Source: Pseudomonadota bacterium (GTDB taxonomy: Bacteria; Pseudomonadota; Gammaproteobacteria; Acidiferrobacterales; UBA6901). From it: a stretch of 18,049 bases of DNA. Positions 1-8,676 of this stretch are shown piece after piece (the first letter of the stretch is position 1; each line of letters begins with the position of its first letter). The notes beneath the pieces are model-generated. The model did not search any database. It saw nothing but the letters and a program-made list of their open reading frames with translations, and had not been told where the DNA came from. The position numbers and the translations under genes are program-made. Location: the NCBI GenBank assembly GCA_021783175.1, contig JAJXUF010000061.1, forward strand, positions 1 to 18,049, written 5' to 3'.

Positions 1-291
1 CCGGATAGTCCTTCGGATCTGGCAGCGCCAGACCCGCTGGCTATGCAGCATAACGAACTCGACCATCTGCGCTGGAAGATCATGCAATGGATCCCGCGTC
101 GACATTGGGTGCGCAACAGGAATACCGGCTGGTACGACCTGAAATGGAATTTTTCCCCACGCGAGGCTCCACGTCCAATCGAGGAGGGGTCTGTTATTCA
201 CCCTTCCGTGTTACGGCGCATGCGAGAGGATCCAAATTACCAGCCTAGCAATCTTCCAACGGCAACTTCCGAAGATGCCAGCGGCCGATAG
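1..291 (+). CDS. C-terminal fragment of DUF2235 / Tle1-like hydrolase
   Basis: The frame is open from the left edge and stops with TAG at 289-291, so this is the 3' end of a larger gene; its own start is outside the window and the ATG at 43 is probably internal. The 96 visible residues include a Trp-rich stretch (MQWIPRRHW), then APRPIEEGSVIHPSVLRRM and YQPSNLP. From memory, this is the usual ending of DUF2235 (Tle1-like) alpha/beta hydrolases: a WxxExxPRR-like element, an 'IPxGAxIHxSVLxR' element and a final 'YxPxNLP'. Tle1 proteins are type VI secretion phospholipases of the GxSxG class, but many DUF2235 proteins have no proven role. The catalytic part is not visible, so activity and any VgrG/PAAR partner cannot be judged. 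The DNase II gene starts 99 bases downstream on the same strand. Family assignment is moderately sure; effector status is inference. Confidence 0.6.
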   Translation, partial: PDSPSDLAAPDPLAMQHNELDHLRWKIMQWIPRRHWVRNRNTGWYDLKWNFSPREAPRPIEEGSVIHPSVLRRMREDPNYQPSNLPTATSEDASGR

Positions 292-376
292 GATGGGAGG
301 AATACGCAGCGATTCCCGCGTCACACCATGCTGCACAGAAATTGCTTTTGGCAAAACAGTAACCAAGCGGGCGCAC

Positions 377-381
377 GGAGG
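377..381 (+). promoter_or_regulatory. Ribosome binding site deciding the DNase II start
   Basis: GGAGG lies nine bases before the ATG at 391. This favours ATG 391 over the in-frame ATG at 328, which has no comparable site, and it places the hydrophobic signal peptide near the N-terminus. Confidence 0.7.
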
Positions 382-390
382 ACCCTTATC

Positions 391-1686
391 ATGCAGAAGC
401 AACACGGCGTGAATTCCCGCGCCATCAGCCAAATTGCTTTCACAGTCATTTTTTCGGTCGCGCTTGCGCTTGTTTCGGGCGGCGCCATTTGCGCGCGGGC
501 GGCGGACGATTCAGTTTCCTCTGCGCCCACACCCCTTCTGGAAAAAGGTCATCCTGTCGATTGGTGGTTCGTCTTCAAATTCAACGCGCATGCATTTCCC
601 GGATGCAGCGAGGGAGACACGCGCGCTTGCGCCTTCGGTGGTGACGTGCGTCCCTATGCCATTGGCCAGCAATTTGTCTATGCGAGCAGCGAGGCTAGCC
701 GGTTAAAAAAGGGTGTCGGCTGCCTTGGCGACACAGAAACCGACCCTGTGGGAGCTACATTCGACGAGATATATAACGGCTCTTTCTACTACGTAATATG
801 GAACGATCAATTTTACGATGATCCGCAAATAACCGGATGCGGCAAGTCGTGCGCGTCTCCATGGGGTCACTCCAAGGGGATGCTGGTGTGGAACAATGCT
901 GGCGACGGTTTAGTCATGCAAGTCACGACCCCTTCCTGGCCGGCTGCCGGTAGTAGCCTTTTCCCTCGCCAGAGCGATGGCAACACCCTTGGCTGCGTGA
1001 AAGATGATAACGTGAAAGTGAGCCAGCACTTTTTTGCCTTGAAACTCACCAAGTCGGACCTTTTGAAGGTACTCGAAGCGATGAGGGATGCGAGCGTTGT
1101 CACCGACCCGCGGAACCCACAGATCGTGCACAACGGCGGACCCACCGACGTGCAGGTCCTGGTGAGAAAACTTGGAACCAAATCCCATAGCACCTCCGTG
1201 TTGGAAGCAGAGTTGTCCGACGGCGTTAGATTGATCGCAAAGCCATCGCGGCTGCATGTGCCGCCCTGGCAGCTGGTATCGGCGGAGCTTGGTGGAGTTG
1301 CACTCCGGACTGCGACTTGGTGGGCGTACCCGCGTATCAGCTCGACGACCGGCTCGACATCCATCAAGTGTTGGAGGTCGGACCTTCCCAAAGCGGGAGC
1401 CGTGGAGGTTGCCACGAGTGGCAGCTGGCAGGGCCAGACGTTCGGTCTTAAAGGCGGACCGGGTCCGAATTTCAATCATGCAAAAATAGGCGTGACTATT
1501 TCCGGGGTGGACCCTCTGGCAATCTTTGGGGACCTGAACCAGCAGGGTGCGCTATCTGGGAAGAACTGTGGCAGCAGCCAGAACGGCCGCGGCGGCCTCT
1601 TTTACGTCATTAGGGACAAAGTACTTGCGGACAGCCTGGCACATCTAATAGATGGCGAAACCGCGCCAGTCTCCGGCGCCCAATGA
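391..1686 (+). CDS. Secreted deoxyribonuclease II family protein
   Basis: A 431-residue protein predicted to hydrolyse DNA without metal, leaving 3'-phosphates, as known for DNase II (phospholipase D-like fold). Residues 11-37 form a signal peptide with likely cleavage after ARA (about residue 37), so it acts in the periplasm or outside the cell. Both family HxK motifs are present: HSKGMLVW (H160, K162) and NHAKIGV (H363, K365), matching the two catalytic half-sites of animal DNase II. Other family-like features are the early HPVDWWFVFKFN segment and multiple cysteines (for example C72, C80, C111, C150, C154) compatible with disulfides in an exported enzyme. Start 391 is chosen for its GGAGG site. 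It follows the DUF2235-like gene by 99 bases and converges on the RND pump gene; no terminator is evident in the 113 bases between. DNase II is mainly eukaryotic with scattered bacterial members, so horizontal origin is possible. The family call is firm; the biological target is unknown. Confidence 0.88.
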   Translation: MQKQHGVNSRAISQIAFTVIFSVALALVSGGAICARAADDSVSSAPTPLLEKGHPVDWWFVFKFNAHAFPGCSEGDTRACAFGGDVRPYAIGQQFVYASSEASRLKKGVGCLGDTETDPVGATFDEIYNGSFYYVIWNDQFYDDPQITGCGKSCASPWGHSKGMLVWNNAGDGLVMQVTTPSWPAAGSSLFPRQSDGNTLGCVKDDNVKVSQHFFALKLTKSDLLKVLEAMRDASVVTDPRNPQIVHNGGPTDVQVLVRKLGTKSHSTSVLEAELSDGVRLIAKPSRLHVPPWQLVSAELGGVALRTATWWAYPRISSTTGSTSIKCWRSDLPKAGAVEVATSGSWQGQTFGLKGGPGPNFNHAKIGVTISGVDPLAIFGDLNQQGALSGKNCGSSQNGRGGLFYVIRDKVLADSLAHLIDGETAPVSGAQ

Positions 1687-1799
1687 CAGGCTAGCAGCAG
1701 CGACGGCAACCCATCCTTCAGGCAAGACGCGACGACGCGCAAATAGCATCCGGGCCGACGGATCGGATGATCGTCCGCTCAAGGCATCGGCTACCTTCC

Positions 1800-4700
1800 T
1801 TAGGTCTGGTGCGACTTGTCGGTTGAAAGGTAGGTGTAAATCACAGGCACGATGTAAAGCGAGAAAAGGGCTCCTATGGCAAGTCCGGCCCCAATAATGA
1901 GGCCCATGTCGAAACGCCCGACTGATCCCGGCCCGGTGGCAAAAACCAGCGGCCCAGCACCGAATACCATAGCGCCGGTTGTCATGAGAATCGGGCGCAG
2001 ACGGATACTGGATGCCTTTTCCACCGCCGCGCGCCTATCCAGGCCCTCGGTCTCCTGGATCACATTGGCAAACTGCACGATCAGGATACCCTGCTTGGTG
2101 ATGAGGCCTATGAGCGCAACCAGGCCAACCTCCGTAAAGATATTAAGCGTTGCCGCACCGAAATACAGGAATACAAGCGCGCCAGAAATCGCCATGGGCA
2201 CCGTCACCATGACGATCAGGGGATCACGGAAGCTCTCGAATTGCGCTGCGAGAAGCAAATACACGAGAATGATTGAAAGGGCAAAAGTGATCAAAAAGGT
2301 GTGACCCTGCTCGACGTACTGGCGAGACTGGCCAGCGTAGTCAAAACTGAAACCGGCCGGCAGCAGGCGCTTTGCGTTCGACTTCAAGTAGTCTAAGGCC
2401 TGGCCAAGCGTGACGCCAGGCGCCATCACTCCCTCAACTGTCGCTGAGTTGAGCTGCTGCATCTGCGGCAGGAACTCCGGGGTCACGCGCGTCTGTACCT
2501 TAATCAAGGTCGAGAGCGGAATCAGCTGACCGGCAGCATTGCGAACATAGTAGCTGCCGATCTTTGACGGATCAGCACGGAACCGGTCCGGTACCTGCGG
2601 AATCACCTTGTAGCTACGCCCGTTCAGATTGAAGCGATTGACGTAATTGCCGCTCAGCAATGGGGCGAGATTCTCACCGAGATCCGCCATTGTGATGCCA
2701 AGTTCGCCTGCGAGATTACGGTCTATCTTCACCTCTATTTGCGGATTGTCGTACCGCAAATCGGTGGTCAGAAATCCGAACAAGCCGCTGTGCATAGCCT
2801 GGCCGACAAACTGACCGGCTACGGAATTGATTTTTTTGTAGCCACCGGTAGAGGTAATGACGAATTGCACCGGAAACCCAGTGGGTGAGCCGGGCAATGT
2901 CGGTTTCTGGAAAGCCGCGGCCTGCACTGCAGTAAGCCCGTTCAGCTTGCCCTGCACCGGCGCCAGCAGCTGCATCTGACTTCTCGAGCGCTTGCTCCAG
3001 TCGACGAGTTTCATCCCAGCGATGGCGGCATTGTTACCTCCTCCGCCCGTAAGGGATAGTCCATTGATTTGGAAGACCTGCTTGGTCTCTGGAAAGCTGT
3101 CGAAGATATTCAGGATCTTGGACGACGACTTCTCAAGATACTTTAGCGTTGCCGTCGCCGGGCCAACAGCCGACACCAGTATGAGCCCCTGGTCTTCGGT
3201 GGGCGCCAATTCACTCGGGATAGCGATAAACATGACTGGGATAACGACAAAGACTGCAAGCGCCACGATCAGTACGGAAGTGCGGTGGTCAAGCATCAAA
3301 CTGAGAGAACGATCGTAACTTGCCCGCAATCGGGCATAACCGGCCTCGAGCGCATGCGACAGACCGTGTGCCGGGGTGTGGTGCAAGATCTTCGATGACA
3401 GCATGGGCGAGAGGGTTAGCGCTACCACCGCCGAAATGATAACGGTGAATACCAACGTGAAAGCAAACTGAGAAAACAGACTGCCGGTTAGCCCCCCAGT
3501 CAGGCCAATCGGCGCAAATACGGCAGCGACCGTGGTGGTCATCACAATGATCGGCACAGCCAGTTCGCGCGCGCCGGTAAGTCCTGCCTCAAGCGCAGTG
3601 CGCCCATCCTCGATGTGCCTGTGCACATTCTCGACGACAATAATCGCATCGTCGACGACAAGACCGATGGCCAGCACCACGGCGAGGAGCGTGAGCAGAT
3701 TGATACTGTAACCGACAGCCGCCATGAACACGCCGGCTCCGATAATCGACAGAGGAATGGCAACCGCGGGAATCAGCAGGGAACGCACGGATCCGAGGAA
3801 CAGGAAGATTACCAAGACCACCACCGCGAGCGTGATGCCTATGGTAACTGTCACTTCGTGAATTGAACGTTGAATGTATTCGCTGCCGTCGTAGGGAATC
3901 GCGGTGCGGATACCTGGCGGCAGCGACGCTGTCAGGCCTGCATAGGCGGAATGCACGCCCTGCGCAACCGTCAATGCATTGGCCCCCGGTGTCGGAAACA
4001 CGCCGATGAATACCGCCGGAGTGCCGTTGTAGAACACTGCCTGATTGTAGTTCTGTGCGCCCAGCTGCACCTTGGCGACATCCCCCAGGTGCACCAACGT
4101 TCCATTCGTGTTCTTGATAATCAAGTCGCGGAATTGCCGCGGATCGTCAAGCAGCGTCTGCGCAGTGATCGAGCGCGCGATGTTCGCAGATTTAGTACGC
4201 CCCACGGTACTGATGAAATTGTTCGCGCCCAGCGCCGCCGTTACATCAGCTGGCGACAGATTGAAGGCAGCGAGCTTGTCAGGATCCAGCCAAGCGCGCA
4301 GGACAAAGCTGTTGCCGCTGGGGCCGGTACCTGCGGGAACGATCTGGGCCTGCCCTACACCTGCCACTCCCTGGATCTTGGGCTGCACGACGCGCAAGAC
4401 ATAGTCATTCACCTGCTGCTGCGTAAGGGTCTTGCTATAGAACGCCAGATACATGAGGGCCGTCTGATCGCCCACCGTCTCGTTGATCACCGGAGTCTGA
4501 ATGCCCGGCGGCAGCTGATTCTGAACCTGCTGCACCTTGGACATGATCTGTGCGATGGCAGCATTGGGATCGTAGTTTAGATTCATGTAGACGGTGATCG
4601 TCGATATGCTCTGGGCGCTCACCGATGTCATGTAATCGATGCCCGGTGCGGCTGCAATTGCCTGTTCGAGACGTGCCGTGACGAAGCCCTGTACCGTGCT

Positions 4701-4868
4701 GGGGTCGGCGCCCGGATAGGCCGTACTAACCGTAATCAGTGTGCTGCTGACCTGGGGATATTCCTCGACTGTCATTGCGCTCCAGGCGCGCAGGCCGAGA
4801 AGCAGAATGATCAGATTCAGTGCCGTTGCCAGAACCGGCCGCTTTATGAAAATGTCGGTAAAACGCAT
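1800..4868 (-). CDS. RND efflux pump inner-membrane permease (HAE-1 / MexI-like)
   Basis: A 1022-residue proton-driven drug/solvent exporter of the resistance-nodulation-division superfamily, usual length for the HAE-1 group. The start MRFTDIFIKRPVLA is the typical first cytoplasmic and membrane segment. Helix 4 carries the proton-relay pair D406-D407 in GLVVDDAIIVVENV, and helix 10 carries K925 in LITKQGILIVQFAN, equivalent to AcrB D407/D408 and K940, so the pump looks functional. Two large periplasmic loops lie near residues 35-335 and 555-860. Overall the sequence resembles MexI/VexK-type pumps more than AcrB; substrates cannot be read from sequence. It is last in the operon, 13 bases after the adaptor gene. 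I see no good Shine-Dalgarno before its ATG, so translation is probably coupled to the upstream gene. The stop is TAA at 1800-1802. Confidence 0.95.
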   Translation of the reverse strand: MRFTDIFIKRPVLATALNLIILLLGLRAWSAMTVEEYPQVSSTLITVSTAYPGADPSTVQGFVTARLEQAIAAAPGIDYMTSVSAQSISTITVYMNLNYDPNAAIAQIMSKVQQVQNQLPPGIQTPVINETVGDQTALMYLAFYSKTLTQQQVNDYVLRVVQPKIQGVAGVGQAQIVPAGTGPSGNSFVLRAWLDPDKLAAFNLSPADVTAALGANNFISTVGRTKSANIARSITAQTLLDDPRQFRDLIIKNTNGTLVHLGDVAKVQLGAQNYNQAVFYNGTPAVFIGVFPTPGANALTVAQGVHSAYAGLTASLPPGIRTAIPYDGSEYIQRSIHEVTVTIGITLAVVVLVIFLFLGSVRSLLIPAVAIPLSIIGAGVFMAAVGYSINLLTLLAVVLAIGLVVDDAIIVVENVHRHIEDGRTALEAGLTGARELAVPIIVMTTTVAAVFAPIGLTGGLTGSLFSQFAFTLVFTVIISAVVALTLSPMLSSKILHHTPAHGLSHALEAGYARLRASYDRSLSLMLDHRTSVLIVALAVFVVIPVMFIAIPSELAPTEDQGLILVSAVGPATATLKYLEKSSSKILNIFDSFPETKQVFQINGLSLTGGGGNNAAIAGMKLVDWSKRSRSQMQLLAPVQGKLNGLTAVQAAAFQKPTLPGSPTGFPVQFVITSTGGYKKINSVAGQFVGQAMHSGLFGFLTTDLRYDNPQIEVKIDRNLAGELGITMADLGENLAPLLSGNYVNRFNLNGRSYKVIPQVPDRFRADPSKIGSYYVRNAAGQLIPLSTLIKVQTRVTPEFLPQMQQLNSATVEGVMAPGVTLGQALDYLKSNAKRLLPAGFSFDYAGQSRQYVEQGHTFLITFALSIILVYLLLAAQFESFRDPLIVMVTVPMAISGALVFLYFGAATLNIFTEVGLVALIGLITKQGILIVQFANVIQETEGLDRRAAVEKASSIRLRPILMTTGAMVFGAGPLVFATGPGSVGRFDMGLIIGAGLAIGALFSLYIVPVIYTYLSTDKSHQT

Positions 4869-4881
4869 GGTTCAGGCCCGC

Positions 4882-5985
4882 TTACTTTGCACCGCCGGCA
4901 ATGGCGATGGCGGCGCCGTCGTGTAGTTTGACCTGCCCGGCGGTAACCACTTCTTCCCCGGCCTTGAGGCCGTTCACGATTTCCGTTAGATCGTCACGAG
5001 TTTCGCCGACCTGCACGGGCGTCGCCACCGCCACCGGCATGTTATGGCCCGCAACGGCACGCGACTCGATGACATAGACGAAATCACCAAACGTGTTATA
5101 GCTGATGGCGGTAGCTGGCACGGCAAGGCTTGTGTGTGCCGTACCGACAAGTAGCCGTACGGTCCCGAACATTCCCGGCCGTAACAAATTCTTCGGGTTG
5201 CGCAAACTAGCCTGCACGGTGAAGTTGCGCGAACTGGGATCGATTTCCGAACCAAGCGCCGTGACCTTGCCTTCAAACAGGCGTCCAGGAAAGGCGTTGA
5301 CCTCGATATCCACTATTTGGCCTGGGCGCACCAAGCTCAGGTCACTTTGCGGGACAGTGAATTGGGCGCGCAGGGGGTCCCATACATTGAGCGCGGCAAT
5401 CTCTGTACCGGGTGAGAGGTACTGGCCAATGCTGACCTCGCGCACGCCCATCCAACCAGAAAACGGTGCGCGCACAACGAGCTTGCCAAGCGTCGCCTGG
5501 ACGTCGTTCGTGGCAGCCTTCGCGCTTTCGTATGCGGCCTGCGTACTTTCAAGATTCGCCTGGCTAGTCGCGTGTACTGCATATAGTTGAACGGCACGCT
5601 GGTAGTTCAGTTTGGCAAGGGTTTCGGCGGCGTGATCAGCGGACAGTTGCGCAAGCTGATTGGAATTGTCGAGCTGCAAAAGGCGCTGTCCCTTGCGAAC
5701 GTACTCCCCTGAATGAAAGTAGATGCCGATTGCTTGCCCCGTCAATTGCGGTACCAAGTGCACGCCTTCGACCGCCAACAGATTGGCAACGGCGTGAATT
5801 TGATTCTGCCACGACACGGTCTGAACCGCCGCAGCTTCGACACTCACTACGTACGCGCCATGGTGGGCCTGGGCAGTCTTGGCGCGATGCGCCATCCATG
5901 CCTTGGCGGCGAAAAGCAGGCCCAAGGCAAGGACGACTACGATTGCGGTCCAGATGACCGCTCGATTGGTATTGGTTTGCGACAT
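4882..5985 (-). CDS. RND efflux periplasmic adaptor (membrane fusion protein)
   Basis: A 367-residue HlyD/AcrA-like adaptor linking the inner-membrane pump to the outer-membrane channel. Residues 9-28 are a single hydrophobic N-terminal anchor with no lipobox, so it is membrane-anchored rather than lipidated. The two halves of a lipoyl-like domain lie near residues 74-108 (HLVPQLTGQAIGIYFHSGEYVRKGQ) and 169-200 (VRAPFSGWMGVREVSIGQYL), separated by a short alpha-helical hairpin (about 110-167), followed by beta-barrel and membrane-proximal domains. The short hairpin fits the MexH-type class. The ATG at 5985 is three bases after the stop of the outer-membrane factor gene, and GGAG inside that gene's end (5995-5998) is its ribosome site, so the two are translated as one operon. 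Confidence 0.94.
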   Translation of the reverse strand: MSQTNTNRAVIWTAIVVVLALGLLFAAKAWMAHRAKTAQAHHGAYVVSVEAAAVQTVSWQNQIHAVANLLAVEGVHLVPQLTGQAIGIYFHSGEYVRKGQRLLQLDNSNQLAQLSADHAAETLAKLNYQRAVQLYAVHATSQANLESTQAAYESAKAATNDVQATLGKLVVRAPFSGWMGVREVSIGQYLSPGTEIAALNVWDPLRAQFTVPQSDLSLVRPGQIVDIEVNAFPGRLFEGKVTALGSEIDPSSRNFTVQASLRNPKNLLRPGMFGTVRLLVGTAHTSLAVPATAISYNTFGDFVYVIESRAVAGHNMPVAVATPVQVGETRDDLTEIVNGLKAGEEVVTAGQVKLHDGAAIAIAGGAK

Positions 5986-5988
5986 CTG

Positions 5989-7539
5989 TCAGTTCTCCGC
6001 GCCAGCAGTTTTTGCACGTTCCGGTCCTTGCCCGGAAGCTGCATCAATCGACCCGCCGCCGAGCGCAAGATAAAGCGCGACGGTGTCGGCAAAGCGCTGC
6101 GTTTCAGCGCTGACATGGGCAATGCGGGCATCCTGGTACTGTACTTCGCTCGCCAGCAGGCTCAGATAATCCACGGCGCCGGCCTGATACTGTTTGCTGG
6201 CCAGCATGAATCCGGTACGTGCAGCATCTAGGGCGCGTGTCTGGGCGGCGAGAGCGACGGCATCGCGCTGCATGGCTCGCAGAGCGTCCGCCACGTTGCG
6301 AAACGCATTGAGTACGGTATTTTGATAGCTGGCGAATGCCGCTCGGTAGGCCGCCTGAGCTGCATGTTTTTGCGCGCGCAACGAACCGCCGTCGAATAGC
6401 GGCATGGCCGCGGAAGCAGCAAGATCCCAGATGCGGCTTGCCGGGTCGAAAAACTTGCTGGTAGTGTTGCTCTGGGCACCAAAACTGCCGGTCAGGTCGA
6501 GATTTGGGTACATGCGCGCCACGGCTATTCCAACTTGGGCATTGGCTGCGCGCAGTTGCGCTTCCGCCGCAAGAATATCGGGGCGCGTTTGCACCAGCGT
6601 TGATGGATAACTCACCGGCACCGTGGGCGGCAAGTGCAGGTTGGAAAGCTGGAGCGTCGGCATACCTGCAGCCTGCGCAGGGAAGGTGCCGAGCAGTGTT
6701 GCGAGGAGATGACGAATCTGGTCACGGGCGAGTTGCAGAGTCGGGAGCAGAGCTTCACTACTAGCCAGCTGGCTTTGCTGGGTTGCGACCTGTAATTCGG
6801 AAACCGCGCCGAGGCGATACTGTGTCTCAATCAGATCGAGCACAGCTTTCTGATCGGCAATGGTCTTTTCAGTGGCATCGATGCGCGCCGAAAGCCCCGC
6901 CAGGTCGATCGCCGCATTCGCCACATTACCTTCTATCGTCAGCTGCGCTGCTATAAGCTGGTCGCGCGCCACGTCAACCTGTGCTTGCGCGTTGCGCGCG
7001 ACTAGCCGATTCAATCCGAAAGCGTCCGGATAGTAGCTAATCGATACCTGTCCTGTGTAAAGGTTATACAGGTTCGATCCGACAATGCCTCCCGACTGCG
7101 CACCAGAGGTGCGTGTGCGTTCGCCGGACAAACCGAGTGATGCCTGGGGATAGAAAATTCCTTCAGCGGCCGTCAGGTTGTATTGTGCCTGCTGAAGTGT
7201 CTGGCGGGACTGCTCCAGACTGGGATTGCGTGCCAAGGCCTGCGACATCAGCGCATTGAGCACGGTTGAACCAAAACCCTCCCACCATTGCGGCGTTACC
7301 GCGGCGCCGAATTCGAGTTGCTGCGAACCCGGAGCACCGTTGCCGGGTGGCGCAAGCGTCCCTGCAACCGGTCGGGCGGTGTAGTCCTGAACTGCCGGCG
7401 GTCCAGGCTTTGTGTAAGTTGGACCAACCGCGCACGCGGACATGGTCGCAAGCAGCAGGACTGGAGGGGCGGCACGAACGATGGCGCACAACCCGGATGG
7501 GTAGCGACAAAGCGATGACCGTGTAGCCGACGTGCTCAT
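5989..7539 (-). CDS. Outer-membrane efflux lipoprotein (NodT/OprM family)
   Basis: A 516-residue TolC-like outer-membrane factor, the exit duct of the tripartite pump. The N-terminus has a hydrophobic run ending in ATMSAC, a lipobox with C36 as the lipidated residue (Met at -3 is unusual but tolerated), followed by the family-typical AVGPTYTKPGPP. The rest shows the duplicated OEP layout: a first helical hairpin region (about residues 80-290) and a second starting near PSTLVQTRPDILAAEAQLRAAN, a hallmark of the NodT group. It is the first gene of the operon, which is unusual because the adaptor normally leads. The ribosome site before ATG 7539 is weak (AAGAA). No regulator gene lies upstream; control, if specific, would come from elsewhere. 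Confidence 0.94.
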   Translation of the reverse strand: MSTSATRSSLCRYPSGLCAIVRAAPPVLLLATMSACAVGPTYTKPGPPAVQDYTARPVAGTLAPPGNGAPGSQQLEFGAAVTPQWWEGFGSTVLNALMSQALARNPSLEQSRQTLQQAQYNLTAAEGIFYPQASLGLSGERTRTSGAQSGGIVGSNLYNLYTGQVSISYYPDAFGLNRLVARNAQAQVDVARDQLIAAQLTIEGNVANAAIDLAGLSARIDATEKTIADQKAVLDLIETQYRLGAVSELQVATQQSQLASSEALLPTLQLARDQIRHLLATLLGTFPAQAAGMPTLQLSNLHLPPTVPVSYPSTLVQTRPDILAAEAQLRAANAQVGIAVARMYPNLDLTGSFGAQSNTTSKFFDPASRIWDLAASAAMPLFDGGSLRAQKHAAQAAYRAAFASYQNTVLNAFRNVADALRAMQRDAVALAAQTRALDAARTGFMLASKQYQAGAVDYLSLLASEVQYQDARIAHVSAETQRFADTVALYLALGGGSIDAASGQGPERAKTAGAEN

Positions 7540-7569
7540 GTTTCTTGGACCAAAATTCTTATTCCGGAA

Positions 7570-7583
7570 CCCGCGATCACGGG
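7570..7583. promoter_or_regulatory. Imperfect 14-bp palindrome upstream of the efflux operon
   Basis: CCCGCGATCACGGG is self-complementary except for its fifth and tenth bases. It lies 31 bases upstream of the first ATG of the efflux operon, where a repressor or activator site would be expected. No match to a named operator is claimed, and no clear -10/-35 pair was found around it. Confidence 0.25.
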
Positions 7584-7848
7584 CACGCTTTAGTTTAAGC
7601 CACCACCTGCCTTTACCATGACATCCTTGCCACTCGAATATCCATTGTCGGTGCGACTAGGTTTCCCCCTCAGGCGAGCAAACAGTCCAAGGTCACGGCA
7701 TATAAACAAAAAAATGTGTAATCAACCTGCGTTTCCAGGCCGCCTTCGCCTGGCACACCGAAAAATGCACGGATCGATTCGTGGCGGATGCGTATGCAAA
7801 TTCCATGTGGGCCGCTACGGCAAGTGGCCGAAATCGCCAAAGCCATTA

Positions 7849-7860
7849 GGTCAATTGACC
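7849..7860. promoter_or_regulatory. Perfect 12-bp palindrome GGTCAATTGACC
   Basis: GGTCAATTGACC is exactly self-complementary. It lies about 310 bases upstream of the efflux operon start and about 230 bases beyond the TMEM175 stop. The size and symmetry suit a dimeric regulator, but the distance from any start is large and no regulator gene is near. Confidence 0.25.
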
Positions 7861-8091
7861 AGCGCCTTATCAAGCAAGCCTTTTTGATGCCCGGCGACGA
7901 AAAGAGGACTGCCGCAACAAGCTGACAGCCGCCTACGTCGATTTCGCCGCACCGATGTGCATGCTTCCCGCCGTGAAGCACCCCGGGAGCATATAATCTG
8001 CTACGGCACGCATTAGCGCAAGCAGTGAGGATAGTCTTTACAATCCTTACGGATAACTCCGCAGGCGCCGGTGCAGCTGTAATGCCGAGTA

Positions 8092-8676
8092 TCATTCCTC
8101 GCGCTGCGTTAAAACTCGCTCGATGCGTCGGTCCGGAATAAGCCACAAAAATGCCACAAACACGTACAAGAACTGCGAGATCCAGGGGTTGAGAAATGCC
8201 GCCGGTATTGCTATGGCATAGAACAAAGGCGATGACTTGCCTTTGACATCTTTGCCGACCGCCCGAGCAAGCACCGACCCCTCTCCCTGACTAGCGATAA
8301 TCACCTGCTGCAGCAGCCAGTACGCCACCGCTGCCATCAGCAACACAATTCCATATAGGGCGGTTGGCACCGCAGCAAAGTGGTTTTCACCCATCCAGCC
8401 AGTCGCGAAAGGGAACAATGATAACCAAAACAGAAGGTGCAGATTGGCCCAGAGCATTCCACCGCTGACCTTGCTGACGGTGTGCAGCATATGGTGGTGA
8501 TTGTTCCAGTAAATACCGAGATAGACAAAACTCAAGATATAGCTCAAGAAAACCGGCAGCAGCGGTGTTAGCGCATTCAATGCATTGTGCTGCGGCACCT
8601 GCAGGTCAAGCACCATGATCGTGATGATAATCGCCAGCACACCATCGCTGAATGCCTCTACGCGGTTCTTGCCCAT
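8092..8676 (-). CDS. TMEM175-family potassium channel (DUF1211)
   Basis: A 194-residue membrane protein beginning MGKNRVEAFSDGVLAIIITIMVLDL. The RxxxFSDG signature in the first helix is the hallmark of TMEM175/DUF1211, whose bacterial members form tetrameric potassium-selective leak channels with six helices per subunit. Six hydrophobic segments are visible, near residues 9-26, 37-56, 75-95, 103-122, 149-163 and 166-180. The frame extends 33 codons upstream, but the ATG at 8676 has AGGAGG seven bases before it and opens directly on the family's N-terminus, so the shorter form is chosen. It stands alone, with gaps of about 500 bases either side, and probably affects membrane potential or potassium leak. 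Family identity is strong; physiology in this organism is not known. Confidence 0.9.
   Translation of the reverse strand: MGKNRVEAFSDGVLAIIITIMVLDLQVPQHNALNALTPLLPVFLSYILSFVYLGIYWNNHHHMLHTVSKVSGGMLWANLHLLFWLSLFPFATGWMGENHFAAVPTALYGIVLLMAAVAYWLLQQVIIASQGEGSVLARAVGKDVKGKSSPLFYAIAIPAAFLNPWISQFLYVFVAFLWLIPDRRIERVLTQREE

Larger units (their letters stand above)
7540..8091. other. Gap between efflux operon and TMEM175 gene, no credible gene
   Basis: This 552-base stretch should carry the efflux operon promoter. It holds a perfect 12-bp palindrome (7849-7860), a TATAAT hexamer on the + strand at 7992-7997 without a matching -35, and small hairpins near 7998-8060 such as CTGCT/AGCAG and AGGAT/ATCCT. 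Reading frames here have low-complexity, unfamiliar translations, and I do not believe any is a gene. Confidence 0.5.

Noticed and set aside
867..1479. Two long - strand frames (202 and 189 codons) under the DNase II gene
   Set aside because: Both are antisense shadows of a gene with clear catalytic motifs.
3870..4580. 236-codon frame on the + strand
   Set aside because: It lies wholly antisense to the RND pump gene, and its translation has no family features; it is a codon-usage shadow.
7670..8146. 158-codon - strand frame between the efflux and TMEM175 genes
   Set aside because: It overlaps the end of the TMEM175 gene, has no ribosome site, and its translation is unfamiliar and cysteine/arginine-rich in the way of random frames.
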